From the NCBI RefSeq assembly GCF_001644645.1, contig NZ_CP011390.1:4522001-4586000 (forward strand): DNA of 64,000 nucleotides, written 5' to 3'. Position numbers and translations under genes: made by a program. The DNA comes from Flavisolibacter tropicus. Lineage in GTDB: Bacteria; Bacteroidota; Bacteroidia; Chitinophagales; Chitinophagaceae. This document shows positions 16,546 through 25,201 of the stretch, in pieces; position 1 is the stretch's first letter, and each line of letters opens with the position of its first letter. The notes beneath the pieces are model-generated. The model worked only from the letters and a program-made list of their open reading frames with translations, did no database searches and was not told the DNA's origin.

Positions 16546-16601
16546 TACAAGGTACAAGATACAAGGAGCAAGGTACAAGGTTCAAAATCCAAATTCCAAA
16601 A
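16546..16601. repeat. tandem repeats with 7-bp units (TACAAGG / TCCAAAT type)
   Basis: Eight consecutive 7-mers fit in strict phase: TACAAGG, TACAAGA, TACAAGG, AGCAAGG, TACAAGG, TTCAAAA, TCCAAAT, TCCAAAA. The tract lies in the spacer between the MFS gene and the lipoprotein gene. The last units resemble those inside leuS at 20082-20137. Confidence 0.75.
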
Positions 16602-16650
16602 GCGAAATCCGAATGCGTTTATAGTACTACCTATTGAAATGAAACTGGTG

Positions 16651-17064
16651 TTAGGGATGCTGCAGGGTAGAGGTGCCGTCTATTTTGTATAAGGTGTGTT
16701 TCTGTTCATCGGCAATTATCACCAGGGTGGGTGAATAGCCAAAAGCATATTCTCGTAGCCAATCCTGCCACACTTTAAAACCTTGCACAAGGTTTTCCTT
16801 GTCGGAAAGAAAGAGTTCTTTGTTGATGATAAATGTTACCTGGTACTGGTTTTCTTTCTTATTGAGGTATACCGTGCGCTTGTCTATGGTATTAAAGTAG
16901 CCGTAGCTTAGTAATACATTGCCTAAGCGTTTTGCCTCTGCATGTGTGGTTGCTACTTTCTGATAGACAACAGTGCTCTTTTCGTTAATAGCCACTTTGT
17001 CTTCCAATAAGCGACAACCGCTTAGGAGCAAAAGAAAACAGGAAAGCCATAGCAGCAGCTTCAC
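16651..17064 (-). CDS. small putative lipoprotein at the end of the envelope operon
   Basis: The 137-aa product starts MKLLLWLSCFLLLLSGC with a good lipobox (LSGC), so it should be a lipoprotein. The mature part has mixed helices and strands (VLLSYGYFNTIDKRTVYL, YQVTFIINKELF) and no family I recognise. It follows uppP by 19 bases on the same strand and is probably cotranscribed with the envelope genes, which hints at a role in the cell envelope, but this is only context. Confidence 0.65.
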   Translation of the reverse strand: MKLLLWLSCFLLLLSGCRLLEDKVAINEKSTVVYQKVATTHAEAKRLGNVLLSYGYFNTIDKRTVYLNKKENQYQVTFIINKELFLSDKENLVQGFKVWQDWLREYAFGYSPTLVIIADEQKHTLYKIDGTSTLQHP

Positions 17065-17083
17065 CAGTTGTTATTTTAAGCGA

Positions 17084-17950
17084 TTAAAGATAGCCGGCCG
17101 CAATAAGGCCCAAAAGAATAATACCTACAATAATACGGTAGATGCCAAATACGCGGAAGCCATATTTCTTCAGGTAATTGATAAAGAACTTGATGGCCAC
17201 TATAGCCACTACAAAAGCCACTACATTGCCAATAGCAAAGGCATAGATGTTTTGTTTGCTATCCAAGATCAACTCATAGCCCTTGTGTACAGTAGTACCG
17301 TCGGTATGCCATTTTTTTAAGAACAGCGAGTAGGCCGCTGCAGCAAACATGGTAGGTACCGCCAGGAAGAAAGAGAATTCGGCTGCAAAGTTGCGCGACA
17401 GGCGTTGCTGCATACCGCCAATAATAGAAGCTGCACTGCGGCTTACACCCGGTATCATAGCCAGGATCTGCCACCAGCCAATGATAAAAGCTTTTTTGTA
17501 TGTCAGTTTCTCGTCGGCTTCAATGAATTCGCCTGGAGTCAATTCTGTAGCAAAAAGATCAGGCGATTGCTTGACCGGTTGCTTGAACCATTTGTCTACA
17601 TAAAGCAGTACAACACCACCTACTAATAAAGTAATGGCCACGGTGAGCACGCTTTCCAGTAAGGCTTCAATAACATCATTAAACAAAAAGCCCACGATCA
17701 GTGGCAGCATTCCCACAAAAAGCTTGGCGTAGAATTCTGGTTTATTGAACTGGAAGAATTTTTTCCAGTACAATACCACTACCGCCATGATAGCACCCAA
17801 TTGAATGGCTACTTCAAACAGCTTGGTAAACTCGTTCGATTCTATACCCAGTAAGGAACTGGTAATGATCATATGCCCGGTTGAGGAAATAGGCAAAAAC
17901 TCGGTTAGCCCTTCTACAATGGCTATAATGATGGCTTCAAAAAAACCCAT
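17084..17950 (-). CDS. uppP: undecaprenyl-diphosphatase UppP (BacA)
   Basis: The 288-aa membrane protein removes one phosphate from undecaprenyl diphosphate, recycling the lipid carrier for peptidoglycan and surface polysaccharide. Both family motifs are intact: the glutamate-rich [15 protein letters not shown] near the N-terminus and PGVSRSAAS around residue 160. About eight membrane helices are predicted. Length is slightly above the usual 270 because of an acidic loop (about 125-150). It lies 18 bases after the DUF3098 gene within an ftsX-DUF3098-uppP operon, the usual Bacteroidota order; truB, which often follows, is absent here. Confidence 0.95.
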   Translation of the reverse strand: MGFFEAIIIAIVEGLTEFLPISSTGHMIITSSLLGIESNEFTKLFEVAIQLGAIMAVVVLYWKKFFQFNKPEFYAKLFVGMLPLIVGFLFNDVIEALLESVLTVAITLLVGGVVLLYVDKWFKQPVKQSPDLFATELTPGEFIEADEKLTYKKAFIIGWWQILAMIPGVSRSAASIIGGMQQRLSRNFAAEFSFFLAVPTMFAAAAYSLFLKKWHTDGTTVHKGYELILDSKQNIYAFAIGNVVAFVVAIVAIKFFINYLKKYGFRVFGIYRIIVGIILLGLIAAGYL

Positions 17951-17968
17951 TACTGAAAAACTAAAGCG

Positions 17969-18247
17969 TTATTTATTTTTAGGGTGGCGGAAGATTGCCA
18001 CAATTAGAACTACCAATCCGATCAGGATAACAATCGGTGCTACGGTAATACGGCGTGCGCTGTATACCTCATTTGGATCAAACACATTGGGGTTGTCGCT
18101 GCGGCCACCAGCCATTAGCAGGAATCCAATGATCATAATGGCAATGCCGCCCAGCATCCATACCAGGTTTTGCTTATCAAATAGGGCAATAGACCTGTTT
18201 GGTGTTGTATCTTTTGCGGGTGTAGCCGTGGTTCTTTGACTTTTCAT
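17969..18247 (-). CDS. DUF3098 membrane protein
   Basis: The 92-aa protein has two hydrophobic helices (LVWMLGGIAIMIIGFLLMAGG and IVILIGLVVLIVAIF) separated by DPNEVYSARRITVAP, which is the DUF3098 pattern. The family is nearly confined to Bacteroidota and is almost always encoded between ftsX and uppP, suggesting a link to cell division or envelope assembly; the function is unknown. Both ends should face the cytoplasm if the two helices form a hairpin. Confidence 0.9.
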   Translation of the reverse strand: MKSQRTTATPAKDTTPNRSIALFDKQNLVWMLGGIAIMIIGFLLMAGGRSDNPNVFDPNEVYSARRITVAPIVILIGLVVLIVAIFRHPKNK

Positions 18248-18303
18248 GACAAAACTTAAAGGGGCAAGATAAGTAGAAAATGAGTAATGAATCGTGAGTG
18301 GTC

Positions 18304-18365
18304 AATGGTGAGTGGTGAGTTAGGAGTCGTTTGCCCCACTAACTACTCACCACTCACCATTCACT
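18304..18365. repeat. inverted pair of 7-bp tandem repeats forming a long hairpin
   Basis: AATGGTGAGTGGTGAGTTAG (18304-18323) is the near-complement of 18339-18361 (CTAAC + TAC + TCACCACTCACCATT). The right arm is made of 7-mers ACTCACC, ACTCACC, ATTCACT and touches the ftsX stop codon. In the transcript it would fold into a 20-bp stem between ftsX and the DUF3098 gene. Confidence 0.75.
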
Positions 18366-19239
18366 AATACAGTTCGTCCAGCTTCATACGCAGGTATTTA
18401 CGTACGCTGCGGTAGGTGCTGAAGAGGGTAATGGCGATACCTATAATTAATAAGGCAATGAATAAAAGGATCAGCGTCTTGGTATCGTTCAGGGCCCTTA
18501 ATTCCGGCAGAAAGCTTTCTGCTGCCAGGGTTAAGCAATACACCAATATAATGGCAATGGTAGCACTAATAGCCCCGTTGACGATGGCTCGTACATTGAG
18601 CGGCTTAGCAATGAACATACGGGTAGCACCCACCATTTGCATGGTTTTGATCAGGAAGCGGTTAGAGAACATAGCCAGGCGAATGGTGTTGTCGATCAGT
18701 ATGATCACTACCACGGCTAAAATAACGGCCAGCACCAATAGGATCAGGCTAATGCGGTTGATGTTCTTATTCAGGTTGGTTACCAACTCTTTAGGGTATT
18801 GAACATCGGAGATCAGCGGGTTGGCCTCGATGGTTTTTTCAATATTCGCCAACGTGTCGCTCTGTACATATTCGTTTTTCAACTTAAAGTTGATGCTGTT
18901 AGGCAGTGGGTTTTCGTCCAGTACGCCGGCCCAGTCCTGATTACCATCTTCCAGGTACTGTTTCTTGGCGGCCTCCTTGGTTACATACGTATATTGACGT
19001 ACATAGGGTTGTTGCGCTATATAGTTTACGATAGCCGTACTGTCTTGCGAAGTGACATCGCTGCTTCTTAAATAAGCACGTACTTCCACGCTTTCCCTGA
19101 AATACTGGCCCAGTTTGTTGGCGTTGATCACCAGCCAGCCAATGATTCCCAGGAGGAAAAGGACAAGGGTGACACCCAAAATTGACATAAAGTACGAAGG
19201 TTTTCCACGCTTGGAACCTGCTCTACCGATTTGCGCCAT
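18364..19239 (-). CDS. ftsX: cell division protein FtsX
   Basis: Starting at the ATG at 19239 gives 291 residues beginning MAQIGRAGSKRGKPSYFMSI; a longer reading from 19296 adds 19 residues unlike FtsX N-termini. The protein has one N-terminal helix, a periplasmic domain (about 45-155) and three C-terminal helices, the four-helix FtsX topology. FtsX pairs with the ATPase FtsE to activate peptidoglycan hydrolases at the septum; ftsE is not adjacent, as is common in this phylum. It heads the operon with DUF3098 and uppP. Confidence 0.9.
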   Translation of the reverse strand: MAQIGRAGSKRGKPSYFMSILGVTLVLFLLGIIGWLVINANKLGQYFRESVEVRAYLRSSDVTSQDSTAIVNYIAQQPYVRQYTYVTKEAAKKQYLEDGNQDWAGVLDENPLPNSINFKLKNEYVQSDTLANIEKTIEANPLISDVQYPKELVTNLNKNINRISLILLVLAVILAVVVIILIDNTIRLAMFSNRFLIKTMQMVGATRMFIAKPLNVRAIVNGAISATIAIILVYCLTLAAESFLPELRALNDTKTLILLFIALLIIGIAITLFSTYRSVRKYLRMKLDELY

Positions 19240-19264
19240 GCTATCTGTTTTTATAAGGAGGAAA

Positions 19265-19272
19265 CAAAAATA
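19265..19272 (-). promoter_or_regulatory. candidate -7 promoter box for the ftsX operon
   Basis: The minus strand reads TATTTTTG, an exact match to the Bacteroidota -7 consensus TAnnTTTG, 25 bases upstream of the ftsX ATG. No clear -33 TTTG was found at the usual distance. Confidence 0.45.
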
Positions 19273-19384
19273 ACCCTTTGAGCCTAAACCCGGCATACCG
19301 CTTATTAAAGCTTTGCCAATTCTCTAAGGCTGTTTATGATTATTTTTGCCTTGAACGGAGATTGGCCAGGGAATATTGCGGAAG

Positions 19385-19515
19385 GAGTTGACAAGTTGAA
19401 AGGTTGACAAGTTGACAAGGGAAATCGTAAAGAATGAGCCCATTCTATTATGAACGCAGTCAACATGTTAACCACATTGCCTTTTCAACTTATTAACTTG
19501 TCAACTAGTTAACCC
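19385..19515. repeat. inverted GTTGACAA-type repeats between ftsX and leuS
   Basis: Repeats of an 8-base GTTGACAA unit (19388-19420) face an opposed tract containing TTCAACTTATTAACTTGTCA (from about 19484). The divergent spacer between ftsX and leuS is otherwise free of recognisable genes. Confidence 0.6.
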
Positions 19516-19563
19516 CAGCTTCTCGTCTTACAATGACAACTTAAACAGAAACCAAATATCCTG

Positions 19564-22338
19564 ATGGAGTATAATTTCAGAGCGATAGAGAAAAGATGGC
19601 AGCAACAGTGGACCGAGAGTAAGGTGTATCAGGTGCCCAACACATCTGATAAGCCAAAGTATTACGTACTGGATATGTTCCCTTACCCCAGTGGGGCGGG
19701 ACTGCACGTAGGTCACCCTTTAGGATATATAGCCTCTGATATATTTGCCCGTTATAAGCGCTTAAAAGGCTTTAATGTGCTGCATCCTATGGGCTACGAT
19801 GCCTTTGGCCTGCCCGCCGAGCAATACGCTATTGAGCATGGCGTGCACCCGGCCGTAAGTACCGCTAAGAATATTAAAACCTTCCGCGGCCAGCTGGATA
19901 AGATCGGCTTTTGCTTCGACTGGAGTCGGGAAGTGAACACTTCGGATCCAAAATACTATAAATGGACCCAGTGGATCTTCCTGCAACTGTTCAAAAGCTG
20001 GTATAACAGGAAGGCCAACAAAACAGAGCCTATCGACGGCCTGATCAAGGTATTTGAAGCGGAAGGGAATACAAATCATCCAATTCCCGATACCCAATTT
20101 CAAATTCCCAATTTCAAATCTCAAACCTGCAACTTCACTGCCGCAGACTGGAAAGGCTTTGATGAAAAAACAAAGCAGACCATCCTGATGGAGTACCGCG
20201 TGGCTTATTGCGGCTACGGTGAAGTAAACTGGTGCGAGGCCCTGGGGACGGTACTGGCCAACGATGAAGTGGTAAACGGTGTGAGTGAGCGTGGTGGCTA
20301 CCCGGTAGTAAAGAAAAAGCTGCGCCAGTGGTACCTACGGATCACGGAATATGGCGATCGCCTGTTGGAAGGCTTGCAGCGTGTAGACTTCAGCGAGGCC
20401 ATGAAGGAAATGCAAAGCAACTGGATTGGAAAGTCTAGCGGCGCTGAGATCACTTTCTCTATTCACAACTCACCATTCACCATTGACGTATACACTACTA
20501 GGCCTGACACCATCTTTGGTGTGGACTTTATGGTGGTGGCGCCTGAGCATGAACTGGTAGAGCAGATAGCTTCTGCAGAACAAAAAGCGGCTGTGGAAGA
20601 ATACATTGCCTATGTAAAGAGTCGCAGCGAGCGCGAGCGGATGGCGGAGAAAAAGATCAGTGGTGTATTTACTGGTGCGTATGCCGTACACCCATTCTCT
20701 GGTCGAGAAATTCCCATTTGGATATCAGAATACGTATTAGCAGGCTATGGTACTGGTGCTATTATGGCCGTGCCTAGCGGTGATGAGCGTGATCATAAGT
20801 TTGCCCAATATTTTAATATACCTATCACCAACATCTTTGGTGAAGCGTATACAGGCGAAGATGCGGTAACGTCTAAAGACCTGGTGCTGCACCAGAGTGC
20901 GTTTTTGGATGGCCTGACGTATAAAGAAGCCACGGAAAAAGTAATTAGCAAGCTGGAGGAAATGGGAATTGGTAAACGTAAGGTCAATTTCAAGATCCGG
21001 GATGCGGCGTTTAGTCGCCAGCGCTACTGGGGTGAGCCCTTCCCCATCAAATGGATCGATGGTGTAGCCTATCCGCTGGATGAAAGCGAGCTGCCTCTAG
21101 AACTGCCACATGTGGAAAGCTACAAGCCAGGACCAGAGGGTGAAGGCCCGCTGGCTAACATACCCGAATGGACCGCACAACAGCTGGAAACGAACACCAT
21201 GCCGGGCTATGCCGGATCCTCATGGTACTTCCTGCGTTATATGGACCCGCACAATGAAGCAACGTTTTCCGATAAAAACATCAGCGCTTACTGGAACCAG
21301 GTAGACCTTTATGTAGGTGGTACTGAGCATGCCGTAGGGCACTTGTTATATAGCCGGATGTGGGTAAAGGCCATGTATGATCTTGGCTTTATCACGTTTG
21401 ACGAGCCGTATAAGAAGTTGCTGAACCAAGGCATGATCCAAGGTTCATCCCGTTTTGTATATCGTGTAAGAGGTACTAATAAATATGTATCTGCAGGACT
21501 AAAGGACCAATATGAAACCGATGACCTGCATGTGGACGTAAATATGGTGGACGGCGTAGATTTGGATGTAGACGCCTTTAAAAAGTGGAAGCCTGATTTT
21601 GCAGACGCGGAATTTATTTTGGAAGACGGTAAGTACATCTGCGGTGTGGAAGTAGAGAAGATGAGTAAGAGCAAGGTGAACACCGTGAACCCCGATAACA
21701 TCGTAGAAAAATACGGTGCCGATACCTTCCGTATGTACGAGATGTTCCTCGGTCCTGTAGAAATGAGCAAGCCTTGGGATACCAAGGGTATTGAGGGCGT
21801 ACACCGTTTCTTAAAAAAACTCTGGCGCTTGTTTGCCAACGAAAATGGCCTGGTGGTAACTAATGATAAGGCTACGCCAGAAGAATGGAAGGTGTTGCAT
21901 AAAACCATTAAGAAGATTGAAGAAGATACGGAACGTTTCTCTTTCAATACAGCAGTGAGTGCCTTCATGGTTTGTGTGAATGAGTTGCAGGATTTGAAGT
22001 GTAACAAGCGCGAGGTGTTGGAGCCAATGTTGATCTTGTTAACACCGTATGCTCCGCATATTGCTGAAGAACTGTGGCACCAATTGGGCAATACAACTAC
22101 GATACTGGATGCAGCTTATCCGAAGTTTGAAGCACAGTACCTGGTAGAGAGCACAAAAGATTATCCAGTGTCTATTAATGGTAAAATGCGTACACAGATC
22201 ACTATTGATCTGAATGCTACACAAGATCAGGTGCAGGAGATCGTACTGGCAAATGAGATCGTACAAAAGTGGATGGAGGGCAAGCCTTTGAAGAAGTTCA
22301 TCTTTGTGAAGGGTAAGATGGTGAATGTGGTGGTGTAG
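19564..22338 (+). CDS. leuS: leucine--tRNA ligase with repeat-derived inserts
   Basis: The 924-aa enzyme charges tRNA-Leu. The HIGH-type site is GLHVGHPLGY (about residue 48), the KMSKS loop is K699-S703, the editing (CP1) domain spans about 225-420 with TTRPDTIFG and the conserved GTGAIMAVPSGDERD, and the C-terminal anticodon-binding region ends the protein. Two stretches look like repeat DNA translated in frame: residues 173-191 (QFQIPNFK region, encoded by eight 7-mers) and 300-308 (IHNSPFTI, encoded by ACTCACC-type 7-mers). Both fall in loops: the first before FTAADW in the connective region and the second just before the editing-domain strand. A perfect terminator follows. Confidence 0.97.
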   Translation: MEYNFRAIEKRWQQQWTESKVYQVPNTSDKPKYYVLDMFPYPSGAGLHVGHPLGYIASDIFARYKRLKGFNVLHPMGYDAFGLPAEQYAIEHGVHPAVSTAKNIKTFRGQLDKIGFCFDWSREVNTSDPKYYKWTQWIFLQLFKSWYNRKANKTEPIDGLIKVFEAEGNTNHPIPDTQFQIPNFKSQTCNFTAADWKGFDEKTKQTILMEYRVAYCGYGEVNWCEALGTVLANDEVVNGVSERGGYPVVKKKLRQWYLRITEYGDRLLEGLQRVDFSEAMKEMQSNWIGKSSGAEITFSIHNSPFTIDVYTTRPDTIFGVDFMVVAPEHELVEQIASAEQKAAVEEYIAYVKSRSERERMAEKKISGVFTGAYAVHPFSGREIPIWISEYVLAGYGTGAIMAVPSGDERDHKFAQYFNIPITNIFGEAYTGEDAVTSKDLVLHQSAFLDGLTYKEATEKVISKLEEMGIGKRKVNFKIRDAAFSRQRYWGEPFPIKWIDGVAYPLDESELPLELPHVESYKPGPEGEGPLANIPEWTAQQLETNTMPGYAGSSWYFLRYMDPHNEATFSDKNISAYWNQVDLYVGGTEHAVGHLLYSRMWVKAMYDLGFITFDEPYKKLLNQGMIQGSSRFVYRVRGTNKYVSAGLKDQYETDDLHVDVNMVDGVDLDVDAFKKWKPDFADAEFILEDGKYICGVEVEKMSKSKVNTVNPDNIVEKYGADTFRMYEMFLGPVEMSKPWDTKGIEGVHRFLKKLWRLFANENGLVVTNDKATPEEWKVLHKTIKKIEEDTERFSFNTAVSAFMVCVNELQDLKCNKREVLEPMLILLTPYAPHIAEELWHQLGNTTTILDAAYPKFEAQYLVESTKDYPVSINGKMRTQITIDLNATQDQVQEIVLANEIVQKWMEGKPLKKFIFVKGKMVNVVV
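20082..20137 (+). repeat. 7-bp tandem repeat tract inside leuS
   Basis: Eight 7-mers in strict phase: AATTCCC, GATACCC, AATTTCA, AATTCCC, AATTTCA, AATCTCA, AACCTGC, AACTTCA. The frame stays open across it. The units match the intergenic repeat style seen at 16581-16601 (TCCAAAT, TCCAAAA). Confidence 0.8.
20461..20488 (+). repeat. second 7-bp repeat tract inside leuS (ACTCACC type)
   Basis: Four 7-mers ATTCACA, ACTCACC, ATTCACC, ATTGACG, closely matching the intergenic tract at 18345-18365 and those at 57330-57450. It encodes a short linker leading into the editing domain. Confidence 0.65.
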
Positions 22339-22362
22339 TTCTTATTAAACAAGTATTTCATA

Positions 22363-22400
22363 AAGAAGCGGCCCTACCTGATCAGGTAGGGCCGCTTCTT
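22363..22400. terminator. bidirectional terminator after leuS
   Basis: A perfect 38-bp palindrome (AAGAAGCGGCCCTACCTG then ATCAGGTAGGGCCGCTTCTT) with T-runs at both ends, between the convergent leuS and beta-propeller genes. Confidence 0.9.
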
Positions 22401-22421
22401 TTATACTTGGGTTTGGCAAAG

Positions 22422-23771
22422 CTAGTACTCCATTTTTCGGAAGGCCCTTTCAGCGCCTTTTATTTCATCCCATAATACCAACGTTTGACCCAGTTTGAAT
22501 TGGCCGGTATACTTGTTTGTGTGACTTTCTATCTGAAAGTTCCAATGCTTATAACCTGCGCTTTTAGCCTCGTCTGTTGATGTTATCTTAAGGCTGATCG
22601 GTTTAGTAAAGAGGTCGGCTTCGCTTACGGTAAGACCGAACGAGATCTTGTTATCATCAATAACCAGATCTCGCATATTAGTAACAAAGAACCCTGGTAT
22701 ATGCGGGTGTCCTTCTGGAACTTCCTCCGTGGCTTCTTCAAAGTCTGTTGATGGGCCAAAGTACAAGCCGGTAATACGTCCGTCCTCTTTCCAAAGTACA
22801 ATGTAATGGTTCTCTTTTATGCCCTTTTTATTAAAGGGAAAGTTGTTGATATATTCATAGGTGCCCACATAGGACGGATACTTATTGTTGTTTTCTGTGT
22901 CCGTAGCTGCTGCTATTGTTTCGTTGGAAGTCAAGCGTGCGCTAGGGTTGCGGCCATTACGGATAACAGTAGTCATCTTTTTAGTAATGAGATCCAGTTT
23001 GTGGATATTCTCTTCCTTTTCATGATCATAAGAACCACAAAAGAAAAGTTCGTTCTGGTTGTTTAAAAACAAGTCGCCTGTACAGCTCATGCCTTTGGGG
23101 GAGAGACGCGTAAGGGCACTTGTTTTCAGGTTGTACATAAATACAGCTCCTACTGGCATGCCTGCTGCGTCAAAAGCATCGGCGGTAAACAGCAAGAATT
23201 GCTCGTCTGGCGTAAGGATAAATTTGGAGTCACTGGATGTTGAATAATCCTTGGTAATAGGGCCCAGGTTATAGTTTTTTACCAGCTGTCCGTTGCGCTC
23301 ATAGATATAGAGTTTATTCATATCCTGTACAAGGATGCGCTTACTATCTGCTGCCCAGCTTGGTGCATAACTTTCATGCGCACGGGTGAGCAGGCGAAAG
23401 CTTTGATCAACAAAAGAGAATAAGCCCGTATACCAAACACCATCCACAAATGTTTGAAAGGCAAGGTAGTTGCCATCCGGCGACCATACCGGTGCATACG
23501 ATGTATGATTGCCTACGTTTATAGTCAGGTGTTTTTTAGTGTCTAACGAATAAGCCACCACTTTTCTAGTGCCGGTAGTATTGCTGGTATAGGCGATTTT
23601 GGAACCATCGGGCGAAAGACAGGCATCGTTTCCCTGAATGACTGAAACGGCCTTATTGGCTTTTTCATCAAAAACAAAGATTTTATCAGCCCGTTGGAAA
23701 GCCAGGTTGAAAGTAAGCGTTTGTGCCTGGCAGTTGTAAGCCAATACCAGAAGAAAAAGAAAAAAGCGCAT
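22422..23771 (-). CDS. secreted TolB-like beta-propeller protein
   Basis: From the ATG at 23771 the protein has 449 residues and a signal peptide (MRFFLFLLVLAYNCQAQ). An upstream ATG adds six residues before it and is less likely. PD40/WD40-like propeller blades are visible as repeated SPDGxxIAY and WSPDGNYLAF motifs (ACLSPDGSKIAYTS, PVWSPDGNYLAFQT, LTPDEQFLLFTAD) over about residues 30-290. A C-terminal beta domain (about 300-445) is unassigned. Such propellers are periplasmic or surface scaffolds; no catalytic domain is evident. It stands alone, convergent with leuS. Confidence 0.75.
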   Translation of the reverse strand: MRFFLFLLVLAYNCQAQTLTFNLAFQRADKIFVFDEKANKAVSVIQGNDACLSPDGSKIAYTSNTTGTRKVVAYSLDTKKHLTINVGNHTSYAPVWSPDGNYLAFQTFVDGVWYTGLFSFVDQSFRLLTRAHESYAPSWAADSKRILVQDMNKLYIYERNGQLVKNYNLGPITKDYSTSSDSKFILTPDEQFLLFTADAFDAAGMPVGAVFMYNLKTSALTRLSPKGMSCTGDLFLNNQNELFFCGSYDHEKEENIHKLDLITKKMTTVIRNGRNPSARLTSNETIAAATDTENNNKYPSYVGTYEYINNFPFNKKGIKENHYIVLWKEDGRITGLYFGPSTDFEEATEEVPEGHPHIPGFFVTNMRDLVIDDNKISFGLTVSEADLFTKPISLKITSTDEAKSAGYKHWNFQIESHTNKYTGQFKLGQTLVLWDEIKGAERAFRKMEY

Positions 23772-24066
23772 AGGATATTTTGAATGCAAAGTACTTGTTT
23801 AGAAAAATAGGCATATCTCACAACTATCTTTTTTGATGCGTTCTTTAAAAAAGGTGTGAAATACGGAGATGAGAAAATAAGTAGTGTGCTGATTTCTTTA
23901 AAGGGCTACTTTGTTAATTAATCCAACTGATGTCAGGTCGGTTACATACTTTTCCTTAAATTAGAGGTAATTACTATTAACCAAGAGTTACATCTTCACC
24001 TTTCATATTAATTGGAATTTGTTGGTACGGCTTTGTTGCTAACTGTTATATAAAAGTTAAGGAGGC

Positions 24067-25026
24067 ATGATGTTATTATTTGCAGATGTTTTTGGTGCTC
24101 CCAAAATTCCCTTCGCGGGTATTGATAAGGTAAAAGATAATGTACCAGATGTTATTATCTGGGCCGCACCGGTTATGTTTTTCTTTGTACTCCTGGAGTG
24201 GGTAATCTCGCGTTGGCAACACCGTAAGTTATACGATAAAAAAGAAACAATTGGTTCCATTTGCGTAGGTATTGGTAATGTGGCCATCAATACAGTCCTG
24301 AAGCTAACCTTGTTGTATGGTTATATAGCGCTCTATAATTTATTTCCCTGGCGCATGCACTTTAGCTGGTGGAGTTTTATTCCCTGTTATATACTTTTTG
24401 ACCTTTGTAGTTATTGGGCACACCGTATTTCGCATGAGCAACGCTTTTGGTGGGCCACGCATGTAGTACACCATAGCAGCGAGAATTATAACCTTACCGT
24501 ATCCTTTCGGTTAAGCTGGGTGCAACAGATCAAATTGATCTTCTTTTTGCCAGTAGTATTCATTGGCTTTCATCCAATCATCTTTTTCCTGGTAACACAG
24601 GTAGCTATCCTGTTTCAGTTCTGGGTGCATACTGAATATATCCGCAAGCTGCATCCTGTTATTGAATACCTTTTTGCTACACCGTCTAACCACCGGGTAC
24701 ATCATGGTTCGCAGGAGAAGTATATCAATAAGAATTATGGTCCTACTTTCATTATTTGGGACCGGATGTTTGGTACCTACCAGGAAGAAGACGAAAAGCC
24801 GATATATGGACTTACTCATGAACTAGAACATAAGTCAAATCCTATTTACATCAACTTTCACGAGTTTGCCGATATGTGGAAAGATGTAAAGGCAGCAAAA
24901 GGCTTGCGTAAAAAATGGTTCTACCTATTTGGCGATCCTATTGATATAGCGAAGGAAAAAGGGCAGCAGTCGCAACAAGAACATGCGTTGGTAACTATGG
25001 TTACGGAGGATTCCAAGTCGGCGTAA
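24067..25026 (+). CDS. sterol desaturase / fatty acid hydroxylase family membrane enzyme
   Basis: The 319-aa integral membrane protein carries the eight-histidine cluster of the family: HRISHE, HVVHHSS, and HRVHHGSQ, with WVHTEY and a late histidine between and after them. These bind two irons and support O2-dependent hydroxylation or desaturation of lipids. About four to five membrane helices surround the motifs. Two tandem ATGs occur; a strong AAGGAGG (24059-24065) touches the first and is 4 bases from the second (24070), so the second is the better-spaced start. The lipid substrate is unknown. Confidence 0.85.
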   Translation: MMLLFADVFGAPKIPFAGIDKVKDNVPDVIIWAAPVMFFFVLLEWVISRWQHRKLYDKKETIGSICVGIGNVAINTVLKLTLLYGYIALYNLFPWRMHFSWWSFIPCYILFDLCSYWAHRISHEQRFWWATHVVHHSSENYNLTVSFRLSWVQQIKLIFFLPVVFIGFHPIIFFLVTQVAILFQFWVHTEYIRKLHPVIEYLFATPSNHRVHHGSQEKYINKNYGPTFIIWDRMFGTYQEEDEKPIYGLTHELEHKSNPIYINFHEFADMWKDVKAAKGLRKKWFYLFGDPIDIAKEKGQQSQQEHALVTMVTEDSKSA

Positions 25027-25188
25027 CCGTATTCTCCATATACAAGATTTAGGGATATCAATAAAGAGTCTGTTAAAAGTGAAGAAGACAGCTTGCTATT
25101 CCTTATCCTCATCAAGAATAGGGTAATACCTGTACTCCCGTTCACTATGTTGACAATTCCTTCACAAAAGCGTAAAAGGTGAATTCTC

Positions 25189-25196
25189 TATTTTTG
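25189..25196 (+). promoter_or_regulatory. candidate -7 promoter box
   Basis: TATTTTTG matches TAnnTTTG exactly and sits five bases upstream of the ATG at 25202. No TTTG was found at the usual -33 spacing, so it is only a candidate. Confidence 0.35.
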
Positions 25197-25201
25197 CAAA
25201 A

